Of a stretch of 64,000 nucleotides of DNA, positions 17,214-26,966 are shown one piece after another; position 1 is the first letter of the stretch, and each line of letters opens with the position of its first letter. The notes beneath the pieces are model-generated. The model worked only from the letters and a program-made list of their open reading frames with translations, was not told the DNA's origin and ran no database searches. Origin of the DNA: Agrococcus sp. Marseille-Q4369. Lineage in GTDB: Bacteria > Actinomycetota > Actinomycetes > Actinomycetales > Microbacteriaceae. The DNA is taken from assembly GCF_018308945.1 (NCBI RefSeq), contig NZ_CP070501.1, forward strand, positions 1,984,001 to 2,048,000, written 5' to 3'. A program made the position numbers and the translations under genes.

Positions 17214-17639
17214 CCGTATGAAGTGACCGGTGGGCGGGCGGGCATCGGCAAAGGGGTTCCGAACGACCGCTGTGCACGGGTCAAGGGCGAAGGTGCCGCA
17301 GTCTTAGTTGCTGGCAGTGCAGTGGGTGCCTCGTCAGATCTTGGCGCCGGAGACTGTTGCAGACCAGCAGTGTTGAGGAGAGCGGCATCGCGCCGGCTGC
17401 GATGCGCGGATCGAGGAGGGCCAGCTGCGGCGGTCGGGATCGCCGCAATGTGGCGCTGGGTAGTTGTGGCCCGGGGCGGGCCCACCACCGTCCCGACGAA
17501 GAGACCTCGAGCGCGGATTGGATGTCGTCGGTCAGCGTCGAGCGGTCGGCACGGGGTCAGCACGACTGCTGGAGCACTGGCTCGGCGCCTGGACAGCCTG
17601 GGCGGCAGCGCGGTTACGATCGCTCCCGGGTTGGGCTGT
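17214..17639. other. Intergenic region without recognised content
   Basis: These 426 bases lie between the resB and ctaG stops. Frames are open by base composition only and have no convincing codon use or start. No clear hairpin or RNA gene is seen. Confidence 0.4.
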
Positions 17640-18602
17640 TCAGCTCTGCCGGTCCGCGTCGCTGCCCTGGGCCCGCTGCTGCATCTGCCGCAGGTACTCG
17701 TTGTATGCCTCCGTGTCTTCATCGGCGCGGCGCTGGTCCCGCCCGGCTTGCCTCGTGTCTTGGCGTCGCCATCGTGCGAGCGTCACGATCAGCATCGCCA
17801 GCAGCGGCAACTCTCCGAACGTCCATGCCAGAATCCCGGCTACCCCCTGGTCGCGAACCGGGTCGACCTCCCAAGATTCCGGAGCAGCGGCGGCGAAGTA
17901 GGGGACGACCGGCGTCGCCGAGAACAGCATCACAAGCCCGAAGGCGGCATGAACCTGCATCTCGAGAAAGACGTCGAACATCCGGCTCGGATACGAGGTT
18001 CGCCGCGGGAGCGGATCCGAGGACACCAGTGGCGCGGTGATCAGGATCCCCACAATGAGGAACACGACTTCGAGAAGGATGTGGCCGAACCAGAATCGCA
18101 GCACCATATCCGCGATGCCACCGACGTAGAGTCCGAAGAATGACAGCAGCATCAACGGGATGACCAGCGCCGGATGCAGCGCGAATCGAGCTGCTCTCGA
18201 ACGCAATCCACACAGCGCGACTCGGAGCACCGTGTTGCCCAGGCCACGATGCGGTGTGGCGCGCAGGAGCAGGGTTCCCGGGGATCCGAGAACGAGCAAC
18301 GGGGCGATCACCACCATCAACGCGAGCTGCTGGAACATGAATATGGAGAACATCAGCCGGCCATAGGCGTCGACGCCTGCGCCCGTGACCACCGCCATCA
18401 GCAGGCAGGCGAGCAGGAAGCAGGCGGTGCGCAGCCACGGCCAACGATGTCCGTGCCGTCGCAATCGCACGACCCCCGCCACGTAAACGATGGCGAGCAG
18501 AACGGAGATCGTCGGCAACACAGGCACGGACGAAGAGACCGCGAGCAGGAACTGGTCGAAGCTCGGGGGCGCCAGACCGACGGCGTCGGCGGCGCTCATC
18601 AC
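17640..18602 (-). CDS. ctaG: CtaG-type copper chaperone for cytochrome oxidase
   Basis: The 320-residue membrane protein has seven to eight hydrophobic segments and conserved His/Met-bearing stretches (MFSIFMFQQLALM, FWFGHILLEV, FLEMQVHAAFG), as in caa3_CtaG proteins that help insert copper into oxidase. Many actinobacteria carry CtaG fused to CopD; here it stands alone, with CopC encoded separately at 6116. The C-terminus is a charged, Gln-rich tail. The start is GTG or the adjacent ATG (18599), with no clear ribosome site. Confidence 0.85.
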   Translation of the reverse strand: MMSAADAVGLAPPSFDQFLLAVSSSVPVLPTISVLLAIVYVAGVVRLRRHGHRWPWLRTACFLLACLLMAVVTGAGVDAYGRLMFSIFMFQQLALMVVIAPLLVLGSPGTLLLRATPHRGLGNTVLRVALCGLRSRAARFALHPALVIPLMLLSFFGLYVGGIADMVLRFWFGHILLEVVFLIVGILITAPLVSSDPLPRRTSYPSRMFDVFLEMQVHAAFGLVMLFSATPVVPYFAAAAPESWEVDPVRDQGVAGILAWTFGELPLLAMLIVTLARWRRQDTRQAGRDQRRADEDTEAYNEYLRQMQQRAQGSDADRQS

Positions 18603-19119
18603 CGAAGGTCGCGATCTGCTGCGACGGCCCGGCGATCACACGCAGTTCGATGCCGGTGCTGAATGCATCGTGAGTGGCTCACGACACCCACCACAACTGC
18701 GACATGGTCCACTCCTGGTTCGCTGGCCGCGTGTTGCCGCAGCACTGTCCCGGTGCGCCTTCACGAGCGCGCGCGCTGCTGTCCATCCGCGGCTGATCTC
18801 ACGCAGCTGGCAGCAGATCTGCGCGCTTCTGGGGCAAGCGTAGTCGGCACAGGCAAGCCGGCGCCGCGAGGCATCCATCTGACGACCGCGCGCACTCTCC
18901 TGACGAGAGGCAGCGAACTCCGATAGCTGGGGGACTGGACGGCACCAAGCTGCGCCGAGAGCCGCTCTCTGGATCTCAAGTCGCGGCTGCGGTCGTGGGC
19001 GGCTGGTCCGGCGTGACCGCCATCGTCCCTGCCAAGCAGGATTGGGGACGGTCCACGATGCGTCGCTGCAAGTGTTGGGGTTCGATGGGGCTCTCAACAC
19101 GGAAAGGTACAATCGACCC
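18603..19119. other. Intergenic region with resC promoter
   Basis: No convincing gene is seen between ctaG and resC. A frame on the minus strand (18636-19112) is open but Arg/Ser-rich with no start signal and is taken as a shadow. The only signal is a -10 box just before resC. Confidence 0.4.
19108..19113 (+). promoter_or_regulatory. -10 box of a leaderless resC transcript
   Basis: TACAAT lies 6 bases before the GTG start of resC, and no ribosome site is placed properly. This is the same spacing as for cmtR and the ArsR gene at 4727. Confidence 0.45.
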
Positions 19120-20055
19120 GTGCCCGCCGCTGATCTCGACTCCTACTCGCTGCTGCTCGTTTACTCAGCGATGGCGGTGTACACGCTCGCGTTCATCGCC
19201 TACGCGGTCGACGTCGCACGCCGCTCGGCCACAAAGATCGTGCCCGCCGAAGCGCGCATGCTCGTCGGCGCTGGCGCGCCAACCTCTGCGGCCGAGCCGA
19301 CGGTAGCCGGCACCCCGAGCGCGGCAGCCGGGCGCGGCGCCCGCATCGGCTTCACCCTCACCGTGCTCGCATGGGCGCTCCACCTGGGCGCGACACTGCT
19401 GCGCGGACTGGCTGCCGGACGTGTGCCGTGGGCGAACATGTACGAGTTCGCCCTCACCGGCGTCGCCGTCATCGTGGGCGTATTCGTGCTGTCGCGGCTG
19501 TGGAAGGACCTGAACTTCTTAGGCGTGTTCTTCACTGGGCTTGCGACCGTGTTCCTGGGCGTTGCGACGGTGAACTACTACGTGGCGCCCACACCGCTAC
19601 CGCCCGCCCTGCAGACGTACTGGCTCGTCATTCACGTCTTCGTCGCGACGCTCGCGACGGGCTTCATGGGCCTCGGCACGGGCCTGAGCATCCTGCAGCT
19701 CATCAAGGAGAAGCGCGACAACGGCTTCCTGCGGTCGCTGCCGAGCCCGGTGCAGCTCGAGGATCTCGCCTACCGCGTCGGGGTGATCGGGTTCATCTTC
19801 TGGACCTTCACGCTGATCGCCGGCGCGATCTGGGCGGAGCACGCCTGGGGCCGCTACTGGGGCTGGGACACGAAGGAGGTGTGGACCTTCGTGATCTGGG
19901 TCGTGTACGCGGGCTACATCCACGCGCGTGCGACGCGCGGCTGGCGCGGCTCTCGCTCTGCCTGGCTGCAGATCATCGGCTTCGCCGCGATCATCTTCAA
20001 CTTCACGATCGTCAACCAGTTCTTCACCGGCCTGCACGCGTATAGCGGGCTTTGA
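19120..20055 (+). CDS. resC: ResC/CcsB cytochrome c maturation protein
   Basis: The 311-residue protein has eight membrane segments and the haem-binding WWD-type motif WGRYWGWDTKEVW near residues 245-257, plus flanking His residues. With ResB it moves and attaches haem to cytochrome c outside the membrane. The GTG at 19120 is preferred over an upstream ATG (19042) because hydrophobic sequence starts right after it and a -10 box ends 6 bases before it. Confidence 0.93.
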   Translation: MPAADLDSYSLLLVYSAMAVYTLAFIAYAVDVARRSATKIVPAEARMLVGAGAPTSAAEPTVAGTPSAAAGRGARIGFTLTVLAWALHLGATLLRGLAAGRVPWANMYEFALTGVAVIVGVFVLSRLWKDLNFLGVFFTGLATVFLGVATVNYYVAPTPLPPALQTYWLVIHVFVATLATGFMGLGTGLSILQLIKEKRDNGFLRSLPSPVQLEDLAYRVGVIGFIFWTFTLIAGAIWAEHAWGRYWGWDTKEVWTFVIWVVYAGYIHARATRGWRGSRSAWLQIIGFAAIIFNFTIVNQFFTGLHAYSGL

Positions 20056-20168
20056 CTGTCAGCACTCACCTCCACCACGAGTCGATCTGTGTCGTGTCCT
20101 AGGTGCTAGCGCGGCCAAGGCAGGAAGCGATAGGCAGCGTTGAATGGCGCTGCAGGCTGACGATTTCG

Positions 20169-20206
20169 CATCGTCGTGACGTGGCGCCATCGTCGTGACG
20201 TGGCGC
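20169..20206. repeat. Perfect tandem repeat, 2 x 19 bp
   Basis: A 19-base unit starting CATCGTCGTGACG is repeated exactly (20169-20187 and 20188-20206), 65 bases before the DsbA-like gene. It may be a duplicated regulator site or simple slippage. Confidence 0.8.
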
Positions 20207-20270
20207 CGAGGCAGGAGAGGCGAACGCAGCCGCGTGCTGCGCTTCGAGCAAGCCCGAGGCGGGAGGTAGA

Positions 20271-20966
20271 GTGAGGAGAGTGCGTACCCGCCCCGTTGTT
20301 GCTGTCTCGATCATCGTTGCGGCCGCGGCTGTCGTCATCATCGCATTGCTGCTCGTCGTGCGGCCCTGGGAGGGGAGCGGCTCACCGGTCGTCAGCGAAG
20401 AACCGGTCGACTCTCTTGCTTCCCCCGCTGCGCTGCCACCACTCGTGGACGAATCGACGCACATCCTGAACGACGCGGGCCCCGGCGCCCCTGTCGTGGT
20501 CGAATTTCTCGACTTCGAGTGCGAGGCCTGCGGAGCCGTGTACCCCACGATGGAAGAGCTCCGTGAGAAGTACGACGGCGAGGTGACCTTCGCTGTCCGC
20601 TATTTCCCACTGCCCGGGCACTCGAACTCCGTCAATGCGGCCCTCGCCGTCGAAGCGGCTGCGCAGCAGGGCGCGTTTGAGGCGATGTATCAGCGCATGT
20701 TCGAGACGCAATCCGAGTGGGGAGAACGACAGGCCTCGGAAGCCGACCGATTCCGCGGCTATGCCGAGGATCTAGGCCTCGACGTGGCGGCCTACGACGC
20801 TGCCGTCTCGGACCCTGCGACGCTGGCCCGCATCGAGCAGGACTTCCAGGCCGGCGCCGAGCTCGGCGTCGACCGGACGCCGACGATCTTCGTCGACGGC
20901 GAGCGGCTGGAGCTATCGCAGCTGAGCGACATCGAGACGGCGATCCAAGCAGCGATGCCCGAGTAG
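20271..20966 (+). CDS. DsbA-like thioredoxin-fold oxidoreductase
   Basis: The 231-residue protein has an N-terminal membrane anchor (about 10-32) and a DsbA-type thioredoxin_4 domain. Its active site is CEAC (in DFECEACGAVYP) and its cis-Pro loop is in VDRTPTIFVDG. It would form or shuffle disulfide bonds outside the membrane. The GTG at 20271 follows GGGAGG; GTG at 20280 is an alternative. It is in line with the TlpA/CcdA genes of the same element. Confidence 0.9.
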   Translation: MRRVRTRPVVAVSIIVAAAAVVIIALLLVVRPWEGSGSPVVSEEPVDSLASPAALPPLVDESTHILNDAGPGAPVVVEFLDFECEACGAVYPTMEELREKYDGEVTFAVRYFPLPGHSNSVNAALAVEAAAQQGAFEAMYQRMFETQSEWGERQASEADRFRGYAEDLGLDVAAYDAAVSDPATLARIEQDFQAGAELGVDRTPTIFVDGERLELSQLSDIETAIQAAMPE

Positions 20967-21244
20967 GCGCTTCCGACTTCACGCCGGAGAGTCCTTGACA
21001 ACGGCAGAGCGGGCTCGCCTGGCACCGGCAGGGTGTGTGCCGACAGGTCGCTGCTACGCCATACCTCACAAGGGCACGGAAGAGACGCGAGGCTCAGAGC
21101 CGGTGCCGAGTCGCCGTGACCGCAACAGCTAAGTAAGTCACGCCGGGCGGCGGTAGGCCCCTGCCCCGGCGGCTTCGTCGCGAGCTTGCGCTCCGGGAGC
21201 GGGTGTGCTGCCAGCTATCGTCAGTACGCGGAAGCGGCATAGGA

Positions 21245-21260
21245 TTTCGGTATGCCGAAA
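21245..21260 (+). promoter_or_regulatory. Palindrome over the mntH start codon
   Basis: TTTCGG-TATG-CCGAAA is a perfect inverted repeat with the start ATG (21252) in its centre. Palindromes of this size are used by DtxR/MntR-type metal repressors, so manganese control is plausible but not shown. Confidence 0.5.
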
Positions 21261-22565
21261 ACCGTGCGTGAGAAGCGTCGTTCGCAGCCCGGGGCGCAGA
21301 CAACGCGGCAACGTCCATCTGCTCCCCGGTTGGTATGGCTGCTGGGCCCCGCTCTGGTGGCGGGGGTCGCCTATCTCGACCCCGGCAACGTGGCCAGCAA
21401 TATGACGGCCGGCGCGCGCTACGGGTATCTGCTGGTCTGGGTGGTGGTGCTGGGCAATGTCATGGCGTGGCTCATCCAGTACCTCTCGGCCAAGCTCGGC
21501 ATCGTCACGGGCAGCAGCCTGCCGGAGATGCTCGGGGTACGCATCCGCAATCCTTGGGTGCGCCGTGCGTACTGGTTGCAGGCCGAGCTGGTGGCTATGG
21601 CGACCGATATCGCCGAGGTGATCGGTGGTGCCGTCGCGCTGAATCTGCTGTTCGGCATTCCGTTGCTGTGGGGAGGACTGATCACCGGAACCGTGTCGCT
21701 GGTGCTGCTGGTGATGCAGTCCCGGCGCGGTGCACGCAGCTTCGAGTTCGTCGTCATCGGACTGGTCGCGATCATCGCGATCGGCTTCACGTTCGGAGTG
21801 TTCGTCGCGCCCCCGGACCCGGGCGGTGTCGCAGCCGGCCTCCTGCCCCGATTCGAGGGCACCGACTCCGTGCTGCTCGCGGCATCCATCCTGGGTGCCA
21901 CGATCATGCCGCACGCGATCTACGCGCACAGCGCCCTGGCCCGAGATCGCTTCGCCCCTTCGCAGTCGCAGGTGCGCTTCACGGTTCCGCTGGAGGAGTT
22001 ACGAGGCATCTCGACCCGTCGCCTCCTGCGTGCGACGCGCTGGGATGTCAGCGTCGCGATGCTGATCGCGGGCACCGTCAATCTCTGCATCCTGTTGCTG
22101 GCGGCTGCCAACCTCGCTGGCGTTCCGGGGACTGACACCCTCGAGGGCGCCTATGCCGCACTACGGGACGGGATCGGGCCGCTCGTCGCGACTCTCTTCG
22201 CAGTCGGCCTGCTCGCCAGCGGCCTCGCGAGCACCTCAGTGGGCGCGTACGCCGGTGCTGAGATCATGCATGGACTGTTGCGCGTGCGCATTCCGCTCAT
22301 CGCTCGACGGCTCGTCACCCTCATCCCCGCGCTCGTGATCCTCGCGCTCGGGGTGGACCCCACCCTCGCGCTGGTGTTGAGCCAGGTCGTGCTTTCGTTC
22401 GGCATCCCGTTCGCGCTCATCCCGCTCGTCGCCCTCACCGCCAAACGCGAAGTGCTCGGCGAGTTCCGCAACCGCGCGGTGACGACCGCAGCCGGGATCG
22501 CGGCATCCGTCGCGCTCATCGCACTGAACGCGATGCTGCTCTGGCTGGTCGCGTCCGGCACGTGA
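21252..22565 (+). CDS. mntH: Nramp-family divalent metal transporter
   Basis: The 437-residue protein has eleven membrane segments. Helix 1 has the metal-binding DPGN motif (YLDPGNVASN) and helix 6 has MPHAIYAHSAL, matching the family's MPH site. It imports Mn or Fe with protons. An uptake system among exporters may restore manganese under toxic-metal or oxidative stress. The start codon sits within a palindrome. The stop converges on the arsenic-type carrier, 28 bases away. Confidence 0.93.
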   Translation: MPKTVREKRRSQPGAQTTRQRPSAPRLVWLLGPALVAGVAYLDPGNVASNMTAGARYGYLLVWVVVLGNVMAWLIQYLSAKLGIVTGSSLPEMLGVRIRNPWVRRAYWLQAELVAMATDIAEVIGGAVALNLLFGIPLLWGGLITGTVSLVLLVMQSRRGARSFEFVVIGLVAIIAIGFTFGVFVAPPDPGGVAAGLLPRFEGTDSVLLAASILGATIMPHAIYAHSALARDRFAPSQSQVRFTVPLEELRGISTRRLLRATRWDVSVAMLIAGTVNLCILLLAAANLAGVPGTDTLEGAYAALRDGIGPLVATLFAVGLLASGLASTSVGAYAGAEIMHGLLRVRIPLIARRLVTLIPALVILALGVDPTLALVLSQVVLSFGIPFALIPLVALTAKREVLGEFRNRAVTTAAGIAASVALIALNAMLLWLVASGT

Positions 22566-22593
22566 CGGTGCGACCGGATCAGTGCACCGAGGT

Positions 22594-23577
22594 TTAGAGC
22601 CGTGCTGCTCGCGGCGGGAGCAGTCGGGGGATCAGCCTGACGTAGGTGGCCATGCCGATGAGTTCGACGAGGGTCTGCGTCACGATGACGGCGGCCGCCA
22701 GCTGGAGGTCTGCCGGAAGCGCGAGGGCGAGTGGGAGGACGACGAGCGAGTTCCTGGTCGCGCCGCTGAACACGAGCGCCCTGCTGCGAGAGACGTCGAG
22801 GCGTGCAAGCCGCGCGACGCCGGCCCCGAGGGCGGCCATGATCGCAAGGAACGCGATATAGATCGGCACGAGCCCAACCAGCAGGACTAGGTCGCTGGCG
22901 ATCGCCGGCGTCTGCGACGCGACGACGACGAGCAGCACGAGCATCATCAGCGGCACCATCGCGTGCAGCGCGTTCGCCGTGGTGACCGCGGCGAGACGCA
23001 CGCGCCGCGCGGCCCACTGGGTGAGCGTTGCAGCGCCGAGCGGGATCAGGATGAGCAACACCAGAGCCTCCATGAACGGTCCCGGCTCCACGCTCTCGGT
23101 CGCAACGGGGCCCGCGATGATGAACAGGTAGAGCGGCAAGAGAAGCAGCTGCAGCACCATCAGCAGGGGAGTGGCGGCGAGCAGCCGCTCATGCGCGCCG
23201 CCGGCGGCGGCCGCGAACACGATCACGTAATCGACACACGGGGTCAGCAGCACGAGCAGCACGCCGAGCAGGAGCGCATCATCATGCGCCACGAAGCGGG
23301 AGAGGCCGACGGCCACGACGGGCACGATGACGAAGTTCAGCACCAGCAGCGCGGTCAAGAATCGCACGTCGCGGAACCCGCGCGCGATCTCAGCAAAGGG
23401 CACGCCGAGGAAGGTGACGAACAGCAGCACGGCGATGGCCGGGTTGATCGCGACCGCGAGCCGCTCCGTCTCCGGTGCCAGCAGCCCAAGCGTGAGGCCG
23501 GTGACGATCGCGGCGAGGTAGAGGCGGACTTGGTGGCGTTCCATCCATGACGCGAACGCCGGGGCGCTACTCGTCAC
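22594..23577 (-). CDS. ACR3-like arsenic resistance carrier (BASS fold)
   Basis: The 327-residue membrane protein has ten hydrophobic segments of the bile-acid/arsenite (BART) superfamily. The TPCVDYVIVF motif with its Cys near residue 112 and GATRNSLVVLPLALA near 280 are characteristic of ACR3-type arsenite exporters. No arsenate reductase or dedicated ArsR is next to it, so the substrate is inferred. The start is GTG (23577); Met12 (23544) is an alternative. Confidence 0.8.
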   Translation of the reverse strand: MTSSAPAFASWMERHQVRLYLAAIVTGLTLGLLAPETERLAVAINPAIAVLLFVTFLGVPFAEIARGFRDVRFLTALLVLNFVIVPVVAVGLSRFVAHDDALLLGVLLVLLTPCVDYVIVFAAAAGGAHERLLAATPLLMVLQLLLLPLYLFIIAGPVATESVEPGPFMEALVLLILIPLGAATLTQWAARRVRLAAVTTANALHAMVPLMMLVLLVVVASQTPAIASDLVLLVGLVPIYIAFLAIMAALGAGVARLARLDVSRSRALVFSGATRNSLVVLPLALALPADLQLAAAVIVTQTLVELIGMATYVRLIPRLLPPRAARL

Positions 23578-23860
23578 CTGGCGAGTGGGCCGGTGAGCTC
23601 GGCGACCTCTACAACGGAACCGGCTCGCTCGAATGTGCGCGCACGTGTTCGTCGCGTCAACCAGCAGGCACCCACGTACCTAACGTAATGCCTGTAGCGG
23701 AGGATCTCTCGCAGCCTCTACTGACGACTCGACGAACTGCTGCTGAGAGGAGCCACGATCTGCGACATGCTCGGGTGCCAGCCGGGTGGCCTGTTCCCGG
23801 TCGACGCTCACGGAACGCAAGGCTGAGGTCGATAGCCTCGGGGGGACAGACGCGAGGAGC

Positions 23861-25258
23861 ATGGTGACCGATCAGTCCGCCCAGCCCTGGGATCACTCGC
23901 AGCAGGGGCAGCAGCCTCGGCCTGCCTACAATCGGCAGCTGCCGCACGGCCAGCAGCCGCCTTACGGCGCTGCTCCCGTCGGCTCGCCTGCGCTCGGTTA
24001 CGGATACTCCGGCGACGGCCAATCGCCCTATGGACAGTCGCCCTACGGTCAGCCGCAATACGGGTACGCCTTCCCGCGGCAGCTGGGCTTTGCGATGCAG
24101 CCGCCCAAGAAGCCGGCACTGCTGGCTGCCGCGCTGCCGATGGCGGGAATGTCCTTCGCGATGGTGCTTCAGCCGCTCGAGCAGCGCGTCGGCCGCTGGT
24201 TCCTGGCATGGGCGATCGCGATCGGCTTCTTCTTCGCTGGGCAGGTCATCTCGCTCGCGCTGCTGATGCCGGGCCTGGTCGCCTTCTTCCTGCAGCGGGA
24301 CCCGACCGCGACCCCGACCGACGAGGCGGAGCTCACGGCCGACATGCTCGCCGAGGTGATTGGCTCGCCGCTGGGCATGGCCGGGGTGAACATGGCCTGG
24401 GCCGCGATGATCCCGGGCGTCATCGTCGCGTTGGCGGCCTTCGGCAAGGGTGCGGCCGGGTATGCCTCCAGTGTCGTCGGCCGCTGGCGCTGGGGTGCTG
24501 TGGCCCGCTCGGCGCTGCTGATCCTCCCCATCTTCGCGATCTACATCGGCGTCTCGCTCTGGATGGACCCGAGCGTCGAGTGGCAGTGGAATCCCAACTG
24601 GGGCCTCGTCGCGGTGGTGCTGCTGACCACACCGCTACAGGCGACCGGCGAGGAGTTCACCTTCCGCGGGCTGCTGCCGCAGCTGATGGGCGGCTGGCTG
24701 CGCCACCGCTACGTGCCCGCGCTCGTCATGCTGCTGCCGGTGCTGACTGTGATCATGCTGCAGCCAGCGACCTGGTACCTCTCGCTGCTCTCGCTGGTCA
24801 TCGCGGCGGTCGGGCCATGGGTGCTGCGTGGACCGCTGGGGAACGCGGTCTGGACCGGCCTTGCGACCGGTCTGCTGTTCGGCGCGATGCACACGCACCC
24901 GTCGATCGCGGCGACGCTGCAGCTCTCGCTGGTCGGCTTCACCTGCTCGATGCTCACCTACCGCACGGGCGGGCTCGAGGCGGCGTCGGTGCTGCACACC
25001 GCCAACAACGTCTTCATCATGGTTCCGCTCGCGCTCACGGGCGTCTCAGCGTTCTCATCCGCGCAGCCGGTCGCCGGCGAAGACTGGCTCTCCTTCGGTA
25101 TCACCGCGCTGGCGCTCGGCCTCGCGTACCTCGCGGTGCACTTCGCCATGCGCGGGGCGCAGCGGTTTACGACGGGGGTGCCTGCTGCCGACCTGCTCGT
25201 GCCGCAGCCGCAGCCGCAGCCGCAGCCGCCAATGGCGGCACCCACCGTGACGCGCTGA
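23861..25258 (+). CDS. CPBP-family intramembrane metalloprotease
   Basis: The 465-residue protein starts with a Gln/Pro/Tyr/Gly-rich tail (to about 85, with YGQSPYGQ repeats), then eight membrane segments. CPBP/Abi motifs are EEFTFRG (EExxxR), GAMHTHP and HTANNVF. The C-terminus is a run of Pro-Gln pairs. These proteases process membrane proteins or act in bacteriocin immunity; the target here is unknown. The start at 23861 follows GAGGAG; a longer frame to 23786 lacks support. Confidence 0.85.
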   Translation: MVTDQSAQPWDHSQQGQQPRPAYNRQLPHGQQPPYGAAPVGSPALGYGYSGDGQSPYGQSPYGQPQYGYAFPRQLGFAMQPPKKPALLAAALPMAGMSFAMVLQPLEQRVGRWFLAWAIAIGFFFAGQVISLALLMPGLVAFFLQRDPTATPTDEAELTADMLAEVIGSPLGMAGVNMAWAAMIPGVIVALAAFGKGAAGYASSVVGRWRWGAVARSALLILPIFAIYIGVSLWMDPSVEWQWNPNWGLVAVVLLTTPLQATGEEFTFRGLLPQLMGGWLRHRYVPALVMLLPVLTVIMLQPATWYLSLLSLVIAAVGPWVLRGPLGNAVWTGLATGLLFGAMHTHPSIAATLQLSLVGFTCSMLTYRTGGLEAASVLHTANNVFIMVPLALTGVSAFSSAQPVAGEDWLSFGITALALGLAYLAVHFAMRGAQRFTTGVPAADLLVPQPQPQPQPPMAAPTVTR

Positions 25259-25409
25259 GCCGAGTCGCGCGCTGCTGAGGATTCAGCGATGAGCGTCGTC
25301 GCGCGCTGCGAAAAGATTCGGCGCTGACCGGTGTCTCGAGCGACCTATGCATTGGGTAGGGGTGGGTGCGGCGTCGCACTTCGCGTCCACCACGTTCCTC
25401 CTCTGATGC

Positions 25410-26966
25410 TCACCGGAGTGCGCGACGGGCGGGCGAGGCGGCGGCGCCGGCGAGCACGGTGAGCAGCGCTGCGATCGCGATGGCGACCTCGATCCCGCGG
25501 CCGAAACGGATGGCGGGCGTGACCGTGGCGGACAGCGGTAGCGTGGCGACCATCGCGCCCGGCTCGTACTGCGGCAGGCGTTGCAGGATGCTGCCGTCCG
25601 CGAGCACGATTGCGCTCGTGCCGACGGTGGAGATCATGACGAGCGACCGTCCGCTCTCCATCGCACGCAGTCGCGCGATCGCGAGTTGCTGCACGTTCTG
25701 CGCACTGCCCTCGCCGAAGTCGGCGTTGTTCGACGGAACCAGGATCAGTTGCGCGCCACGATCGAGGACCATCTCGCGGGCGAGTGCATCATCGACGACG
25801 TCGAAGCAGATGGCCAGGCCCGCGCGGACGCCGCCGACGTCGAAGACGTTCGCGCTGTCGGGGTCGATCGAGAAGTCCCGCGGGATCAGATCGAGGAACC
25901 CGAACGCATCCAGCACGGGGGCGAGCACGGCACGGCTCGGGAGGTACTCGGCAAAAGGGACCGGGTGTCGCTTGTGATAGACCGCGTCGACGCCGTCATC
26001 CCAGAGCAGCAGCGAGTTGTACGTCCGCGTGCCCTCGGCCGTCACCGCTCCCAGGATGATGGGGGCCGTGAACTGCCGCTGCAGGTCTTCCAGCAGCGCG
26101 ATGGTCGGGGGGTCCGTCTGCGGCTCGCGTTCGCCTGCGTTCTCGGGCCAGACGAGCAGATCGAGATCCTCACCGTCGAGGAGCGTGGTCGCGGCGGCAT
26201 GCTCGGCGATGATCTGGCCTGGCTCGTAGGGGGCGAGCAGTCCAGCCTCCGACGCCCCCTGAGCAGCCCCGACCCGGATCGTCCCATCGTACTCGACGGG
26301 GACGGCGGGAACGAGCGCGAGGATGGCTGCGACGGCTACGGGTGCGACGGCGCGGCGGGTCACGTGGGCCCGGGAAGCGGACCTCACCGTCACCGCGGCT
26401 GTGGCGCCGAGCAGGGCGATCGCGAACGTCAGGCCCGCGATCCCCGCCCAACCGACGACAGGCCCGAAGGGGCTGTCCGCCTGGGAGTAGGCGAGCCGCC
26501 CCCAGGAGAACCCACCCCAGGGGATGGTGGATGCGAGCAGCTCGCGCGTCGTCCACACGGCGGCGAGTCCGATGATGGCGAGCACCGTCGAGAGCCACCT
26601 GGCCGCAGGGACGAGTCGCCACACGGAGGAGCTCGCGATGCCGCCGAGCCCGAACCACGCCGCCATGACGATGGTGAGGCCGAGCAGCGGCGCGGGTCCG
26701 AGGTAGACCGTGATCCATGAGATGTGGACGGCGTACTGGGTCACGCCCGTGATGAACCCCAACGCGAATGCGGCACCCGGAGTGCTGCCGCGGACGGCCA
26801 GGAGTGCCAGGGCGACCCCGACCGGGGCGAATGGCCACAGGTCGTACGGCGACCCGGATGCGGCCAGCGCTATCCCGCCGCCGGCCGCCAACAGTACCCG
26901 TGCGAGATCGACACGCGCCCGGTCGTCCTGACCGGGCGTGGCGGCAACCCGCTCGTGGCCGCTCAC
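25410..26966 (-). CDS. lnt: Apolipoprotein N-acyltransferase
   Basis: The 518-residue enzyme adds the third acyl chain to lipoproteins. Six to seven membrane segments lead to a nitrilase domain with the Glu-Lys-Cys triad visible in LVWPENAGE, YHKRHPVPFAEYLP and GLAICFDVV. A last membrane segment follows near the C-terminus. The GTG at 26966 overlaps the stop of the broken P-type ATPase (GTGA), so it was once translationally coupled to that pump, as lspA is to the intact one. Confidence 0.92.
   Translation of the reverse strand: MSGHERVAATPGQDDRARVDLARVLLAAGGGIALAASGSPYDLWPFAPVGVALALLAVRGSTPGAAFALGFITGVTQYAVHISWITVYLGPAPLLGLTIVMAAWFGLGGIASSSVWRLVPAARWLSTVLAIIGLAAVWTTRELLASTIPWGGFSWGRLAYSQADSPFGPVVGWAGIAGLTFAIALLGATAAVTVRSASRAHVTRRAVAPVAVAAILALVPAVPVEYDGTIRVGAAQGASEAGLLAPYEPGQIIAEHAAATTLLDGEDLDLLVWPENAGEREPQTDPPTIALLEDLQRQFTAPIILGAVTAEGTRTYNSLLLWDDGVDAVYHKRHPVPFAEYLPSRAVLAPVLDAFGFLDLIPRDFSIDPDSANVFDVGGVRAGLAICFDVVDDALAREMVLDRGAQLILVPSNNADFGEGSAQNVQQLAIARLRAMESGRSLVMISTVGTSAIVLADGSILQRLPQYEPGAMVATLPLSATVTPAIRFGRGIEVAIAIAALLTVLAGAAASPARRALR

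Noticed and set aside
18636-19112. Minus-strand frame of 158 codons between ctaG and resC
   Set aside because: It is Arg/Ser/Cys-rich with no start signal and no coding-like codon use.
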